Source: an uncultured Prevotella sp.
Lineage (GTDB): Bacteria; Bacteroidota; Bacteroidia; Bacteroidales; Bacteroidaceae
Reading direction: 5' to 3'
Assembly: GCA_900317685.1 (NCBI GenBank)
Contig: ONHQ01000038.1
Location: forward strand, 1-47,877
Length of the DNA: 47,877 nucleotides
In this document: in pieces, positions 43,546 through 47,877 of the stretch
How the letters are laid out: every line of letters starts with the position of its first letter
Numbering within the stretch: position 1 is the stretch's first letter
The notes under the pieces: model-generated
The model's database searches: none
The model's input: the letters and a program-made list of their open reading frames with translations, nothing else
What the model was told of the DNA's origin: nothing
Translations under genes and position numbers: made by a program

Positions 43546-43668
43546 AGCCTTCTACACCTTATTATATATAGCAGTGTTGCGGGACACGTCAACGTTGCCG
43601 GGACATGTGTACCAAATACGTTTTACGATCACTCAACATCAGCTATATATAAATAGGTGGGAGCCTTC
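43546..43668. mobile_element. Small MITE-like element between nuoA and the hybrid regulator gene
   Basis: Inverted ends CACCTTATTATATATAGCAG (from 43555) and CAGCTATATATAAATAGGTG (43640-43659) match at 17 of 20 positions. AGCCTTC occurs just outside both ends (43546-43552, 43662-43668), as a target duplication would. Inside, GTTGCGGGACACGT and GTTGCCGGGACATGT form a direct repeat. No transposase is encoded. Confidence 0.5.
43552..43574 (+). repeat. Dispersed 23-base repeat, second copy
   Basis: Identical over 23 bases to 17518-17540. Confidence 0.75.
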
Positions 43669-43675
43669 ATCTGCA

Positions 43676-46600
43676 TCAAACCTCGATCTGACTCTTATAT
43701 TTGCTTGGCGGTGTGCCGAAATGTTTCTTAAACACCGTACTGAAGTATTTCGAATTAGGAAATCCACAACGGGTGGCCACATCAAGGACGGGAACGCCCT
43801 TCCGCAGCAGTGCGGCAGCCTGCTCCAGACGGATGAGGCGCATGAACTCCTGTGGCGCTTTGCCGGTGAGAGTCTTCAAGCGACCATAGAACAAGGTGCG
43901 GCTCATGGCCATCTCACGACAAAGATGGTTCACGTCAAAGTCCTCCTCGTCCAAATGGTCAAGCACCGTCTGTGTGGCCTTGTCAACAAAAGCCTGATCG
44001 TCAGCGTTGAGTGTCACAGGCTTGGGCTCTGCCTGCTGTTCTTTGCTATCGCTTTGCTGAACGGCACTTGGCAGAGCATCGGAAGCCGACACTGGCTTTT
44101 CTGTCAAAGCTGATGTCGTCAACTCTTCACCGCCATGAACCCGTTGCAGGGCGCGACGCAGGTAGTACTTGCTCAGGCGACGGCGGTTGTCTATGACATT
44201 ACGGATCTTCTTTGCCAGTATATCTGTGTCGAAAGGCTTGGCGATGTAGTCGTCAGCGCCCTTGTCCAGACCTTCGATCATAAAGTCCTTACCAACTTTA
44301 GCCGTGAGCAGGATGACCGGAAGCCAGGCCGTATCACCATTTTCTTTCAGCCGTCGGCAAAGTTCGTTTCCATCCATTCCGCCCATCATCACGTCGGAGA
44401 CCACGATGTCGCAGGTACCCTCACGCAGATAGTCCAAAGCCGCTTCCGCACTCTCCTTCGTAATGATATGGTAGTTGCCGGAAAAAGACATACGCAAATA
44501 TTGCAGCAGCTCGGTGTTGTCGTCCACAAAGAGGATCGTATCCTTGTCGTTACCGTCGCCTTCTTCGTCCAGAGGCTGGCTTTCTCCTGCTTTCACCTGT
44601 TTGTCTTCTGCAATATTGCCTTTCAGTACATTCTGATTGATTGAGTCGGGACGAGCATCTGTCACAGAATCTTCGAGCGACAAGGCTGTTCCCGTTGCCA
44701 CATCTTCCTTACCCCTCTGCTCATCTTGCTCTGCTGCCTCCGGGAAATAGCGGTTGCCGTCGGCAGGCAGATGCACATAGAAGGTAGTACCGACCTGTTC
44801 CTTGCTTGTAAAAGTCAGCTTACCGTGATGCATCTCCACCAGCCTGCGGCATAGCATCAGTCCCAGTCCGCTGCCCATCTGCATGGAGTTAATGCCATTG
44901 GAGGCTCGGTAGAAGCTGCGGAAGATGTGTCTTTGATCGCAATCTGGAATGCCCATGCCGTCATCGGCCACGCTGATGACGGTCTCGCCACACTGTTGCC
45001 ATGCCTTGAGATGGACATGGCCGCCCTCACCCGTGTATTTGATGGCGTTGGAGATGAGGTTGTCGAAGAGCTTGTCTGCCATCATCGGGTCGAGCCATAC
45101 CAAGGCTTCGTCCGGACAATCATCGAGCGCGAGCGTGATCTTCTTTTCCTGGGCAAGCAAGGCGAAGCGTGCGACTTGCTGTTCGAGCAGTGGTTTCAGT
45201 GCCATCATCCTGACGTTTGGCTCGCTGTTCTGCTGGTCGATCTTCTGGAAATCGAGCAATCCCGTGATCATCTTCAACAGCTTTGCACCATTACGGCGCG
45301 CGATGGAGAGATAGCGGGCAGACGGCGCGCTGAGCGATCTGTCCTTGGCCATGTCGTCAAGAGGAGCCAGCACGAGACTGAGCGGCGTGCGGATGTCGTG
45401 CGCCGTGTTGACAAAGAACGAGATCTTATCGTTGTAGTATCTCGACTCCAGTCGGTCGCGGTACCAGCGCCATACCAGATAGACGATCGCCAACACAAAG
45501 AGCAGATAGACTGTCCAAGCCAGGAAGGAGTTCCACCAAGGACGCTGGATGACAAGCGAAATATCCTTGGCGTCGATGACGCGGCCGTCGGTACGACTAA
45601 GCGCACGTATGTGGAGAGTATAGCTTCCCGACGGGACATTGGTATATCTGAGGCTTTGCAGACGTTGCATCCCGATCCATTGCTTGTCATAGCCCTCAAG
45701 GAAATACTCGTAGCGGATGTCGTGCTGAAAGCGATAGTTGATGCATTCAAAGTCGACAGTGAAGGAATTTTGCGCATAGGGCAGACTGATGCGTCCCTCG
45801 CACAGCATGTCGAAGATATGCCGTCGCACGACGCTGTCTTCTGCCTGCTTGGTGTCGAGTGGCAGAATCGAGGTTACTCTGAGGTGGGCAGTATAGTGAG
45901 AGGGCAGCACGGCAGCTGGTGAGAGCAGCACACCGCCATCGTTGCCACCAAACAGCAGCCTGCCGTCGGGCAGTTGCCAGCAGGCCATGCGGTTGTATTC
46001 CTGATCGAGTCCCTCATAGGTGCTGAGCTGACGCACGCGTCGTGTGCGTCCGTCGAAGGTACAGAGTCCACGGTCTGTACTGACCATCAGCAATCCTTGG
46101 GCACCATGGCAAATACCCGCTATGGAGTTTGAGGGCAAGCCTTGGCGTGTGGAGATCTGCCAATATTTCTTGGTAAGCGTATCGTAGTGATAGATGCCGC
46201 CGCCGTCGGTTCCCAGCCAGAAAGCCCCGTTGCCGTCGGCAATGATGGCGTTGATGAAGCAACAGATGTCCTTATCGCCGAAGTCGCTGGGGGTGAAGTA
46301 GCGCTCGAAGAGCCACGAGCGTGTATCGACAATGCAGAAGCCTGCCGTGGTACCCACCGCCATCTTACCGCCGATCGCCGTCAGACATTCCACTTCCCGT
46401 ATGGGCAGATCGTGAGCCTTGCCATTGACAATGCAGGACAGAGAACCGTCGATAGCCCCCACCCACAGATGTCCAAGGTGGTCACAAGCCAGACTGGTAA
46501 TATACTCTGCCGACAGGTTTCCTAACGACCGGCTATAGGTGGCTGTTGCTGTCCCCGCCACGTTGACGGCAAAGACGCCGTTGCCGTAGGTACCAGCCCA

Positions 46601-47770
46601 CACGCCACCATTGCCCGACGGGCACAGAGCCACCACCACACGCCCTTGCAGACTGTGAGTCCAGCGTCCGGAAGCGGGATGATAAGCCGACAGTCCGAGG
46701 TTGGTACCAAACCACAGCGTGCCGTCGGCAGTCGCGCAGACAGCGTTCACACCATTGTCGATCAGTGAGTTACTGTCCTTATACTCATGTCGAAGCAGCT
46801 GATAGCCCGGCCAACGTGGCATGGCCAAGTCCACGCCACCCGTGTAGCTGCCCACCCAAATGTTGTGTTGGCGGTCCACGACGACGGCGTAGATACCGTT
46901 ACCGCCCAGTGCGTTGCGCGTATCGTCCGACACATTGAACAGCAGTCTGCCCTGTAATTTCCGACGGTCAAAAGCGTAGACGCCCTCTCCGTCGACACCC
47001 GCAAGCATCGTCTCATGTCCCAATGGTGTGATGGCTCTTACGGGGTGCTGTATCAGAGGTTGCGTAGTAGTCACGACGGCACGATGATTTTGGAGACTGT
47101 AGACGCGGATGCCCTGCACCAGTGTGCCTACCCACAGCCACCGGGAGGCTGCGTCGAAATAGAGCGACTGCGCCTCAAGGCCTTCCAGCCCTGCCAATGA
47201 TTTCCATCTCTTCCCAAACTGGACAAGCACTGAGGAGGCGGTAGCGATGAAGAGGCGGCCGTGGTCGTCAGCTGTGATCACGTTGACTTCTTGCGTAGGT
47301 CCGGCGGGCGACATGCGTCCATGGTCATAGCAATAAAGACCATTGCGCGTAGCCAGCCACAACCTGTGGTGCCTGTCGATATACAGATCATTGAGCTTGA
47401 GATAGCCACGAAACCATTTGCTCAGGCTCACCACATGCTCAAAGCGGTCTAAAGCCGAGCTATACCTATATATATTACCCTTGTTGTCGTAGGCATAGAG
47501 CGTGTCACCGTCTTGGCGCAACGAAAAGATACGTCCGGCGGCATTGCTGTAGACACGGTCACCACTGAGCTGATAGACCTTCATCACGCTGCCGTTGTAG
47601 CGATTGACCCCATTCTTAGTAGCGATCCACACCACGTCGTTGCGGTCCTGCAGAATAGAGAACACGCGCATATTGTCCAGCCCTTCTGCCAAGCCCAGGT
47701 GTCGTACCTGATAAGCAGGAGCAGGTATTGGAGTACTCTGTGCCGCTAAGGCCGACAGCAGAAGACTCAC
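43676..47770 (-). CDS. Hybrid two-component system protein (sensor, kinase, receiver and AraC domains)
   Basis: The 1364-residue inner-membrane protein has the full HTCS layout: signal peptide (SLLLSALAAQ), periplasmic two-bladed propeller repeats (about 20-625, VWIATKNGVNRYNG-type units), a Y_Y_Y domain (about 640-735), a membrane helix (about 747-768), HisKA with the phospho-His in AHDIRTPL (about 795), HATPase_c (NAIKY, DDGMGIP, GSGLGL), a receiver domain (VSDVMMGGMDG, phospho-Asp near 1123) and an AraC helix-turn-helix pair (about 1262-1360). Such proteins sense breakdown products of a glycan and activate a utilisation locus, probably beyond the right edge. The only in-frame start is GTG 47770, which leaves a signal peptide without basic residues; a basic stretch (MPYQREKRKN) lies one frame away at 47811. 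Confidence 0.93.
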   Translation of the reverse strand: MSLLLSALAAQSTPIPAPAYQVRHLGLAEGLDNMRVFSILQDRNDVVWIATKNGVNRYNGSVMKVYQLSGDRVYSNAAGRIFSLRQDGDTLYAYDNKGNIYRYSSALDRFEHVVSLSKWFRGYLKLNDLYIDRHHRLWLATRNGLYCYDHGRMSPAGPTQEVNVITADDHGRLFIATASSVLVQFGKRWKSLAGLEGLEAQSLYFDAASRWLWVGTLVQGIRVYSLQNHRAVVTTTQPLIQHPVRAITPLGHETMLAGVDGEGVYAFDRRKLQGRLLFNVSDDTRNALGGNGIYAVVVDRQHNIWVGSYTGGVDLAMPRWPGYQLLRHEYKDSNSLIDNGVNAVCATADGTLWFGTNLGLSAYHPASGRWTHSLQGRVVVALCPSGNGGVWAGTYGNGVFAVNVAGTATATYSRSLGNLSAEYITSLACDHLGHLWVGAIDGSLSCIVNGKAHDLPIREVECLTAIGGKMAVGTTAGFCIVDTRSWLFERYFTPSDFGDKDICCFINAIIADGNGAFWLGTDGGGIYHYDTLTKKYWQISTRQGLPSNSIAGICHGAQGLLMVSTDRGLCTFDGRTRRVRQLSTYEGLDQEYNRMACWQLPDGRLLFGGNDGGVLLSPAAVLPSHYTAHLRVTSILPLDTKQAEDSVVRRHIFDMLCEGRISLPYAQNSFTVDFECINYRFQHDIRYEYFLEGYDKQWIGMQRLQSLRYTNVPSGSYTLHIRALSRTDGRVIDAKDISLVIQRPWWNSFLAWTVYLLFVLAIVYLVWRWYRDRLESRYYNDKISFFVNTAHDIRTPLSLVLAPLDDMAKDRSLSAPSARYLSIARRNGAKLLKMITGLLDFQKIDQQNSEPNVRMMALKPLLEQQVARFALLAQEKKITLALDDCPDEALVWLDPMMADKLFDNLISNAIKYTGEGGHVHLKAWQQCGETVISVADDGMGIPDCDQRHIFRSFYRASNGINSMQMGSGLGLMLCRRLVEMHHGKLTFTSKEQVGTTFYVHLPADGNRYFPEAAEQDEQRGKEDVATGTALSLEDSVTDARPDSINQNVLKGNIAEDKQVKAGESQPLDEEGDGNDKDTILFVDDNTELLQYLRMSFSGNYHIITKESAEAALDYLREGTCDIVVSDVMMGGMDGNELCRRLKENGDTAWLPVILLTAKVGKDFMIEGLDKGADDYIAKPFDTDILAKKIRNVIDNRRRLSKYYLRRALQRVHGGEELTTSALTEKPVSASDALPSAVQQSDSKEQQAEPKPVTLNADDQAFVDKATQTVLDHLDEEDFDVNHLCREMAMSRTLFYGRLKTLTGKAPQEFMRLIRLEQAAALLRKGVPVLDVATRCGFPNSKYFSTVFKKHFGTPPSKYKSQIEV

Positions 47771-47855
47771 TAATAATAATGGTTCTTCCGCTTTTCTCGT
47801 TGGTAAGGCATGTTTTCAATAGTTTCCCAAAACAAAAAGAAGCCTAGTTCCGTTA

Positions 47856-47863
47856 TATATTTG
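47856..47863 (+). promoter_or_regulatory. -7 box pointing out of the window
   Basis: TATATTTG is an exact -7 match on the + strand, divergent from the hybrid regulator gene. It may drive a target gene to the right. No -33 match is evident. Confidence 0.35.
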
Positions 47864-47877
47864 TATTCACCACAAAT

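Overview
The window reads as chromosomal DNA of a Bacteroidota bacterium, most likely Prevotella or a close relative. The pointers are a SusC/D-associated discoidin lipoprotein gene, a FecI/FecR pair, a hybrid two-component regulator that carries its own AraC domain, a nuo operon without nuoE, nuoF and nuoG, menaquinone synthesis (menA), a GroEL ending in GMM, a tRNA gene without an encoded CCA, and repeated TAnnTTTG boxes (the Bacteroidota -7 element), several with a TTTG about 20 bp upstream. The genus is an inference; no rRNA gene is present.

Layout. (1) 1-8.8 kb, + strand: the end of a glycan-uptake type locus (a 5'-truncated discoidin gene and a DUF4998 lipoprotein), a TlpA-type thioredoxin with an M16 zinc peptidase, then an ECF sigma factor whose N-terminus looks frameshifted and a FecR anti-sigma factor, with no TonB receptor after it. 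(2) 8.8-17.2 kb, - strand: menA; asnS, an RluB-type pseudouridine synthase with a long Gly/Gln/Tyr/Arg tail, and purB; tRNA-Val(TAC); htpG. (3) 17.2-20.3 kb: a non-coding stretch with a possible small RNA and a possible sigma-54 promoter, groES-groEL, then 500 bases of unusual mutually exclusive hairpins. (4) 20.3-29.9 kb: a patatin/beta-barrel protein (- strand) divergent from a + strand run: nucleotidyltransferase, ATP-grasp-like protein, CDP-alcohol phosphotransferase, HAD protein, DUF5686 outer-membrane protein and a CE2-like SGNH esterase. (5) 29.9-32.7 kb: a conserved ECF sigma factor, three tandem-repeat arrays, an orphan DUF559 protein and rpe. (6) 32.9-43.4 kb, - strand: nuoA-B-CD-H-I-J-K-L-M-N. 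(7) 43.7-47.8 kb, - strand: one large hybrid two-component system protein.

How the genes may work together. The most coherent unusual unit is 22.5-25.8 kb. A sugar/polyol-phosphate nucleotidyltransferase overlaps an ATP-grasp gene whose C-terminal motif resembles inositol-phosphate kinases, followed by a CDP-alcohol phosphotransferase and a HAD protein. Together they could phosphorylate a polyol, activate it as a CDP derivative and attach it to a lipid. This is inferred from families and gene order, not shown.

A family of GC-rich palindromes (CTCTCCCT..AGGGAGAG and a sister form) recurs at six places. Copies lie just after htpG and the ECF sigma gene, encode the last residues of Rpe, sit inside the signal-peptide region of the DUF5686 protein, and flank an insertion inside the nuo operon.
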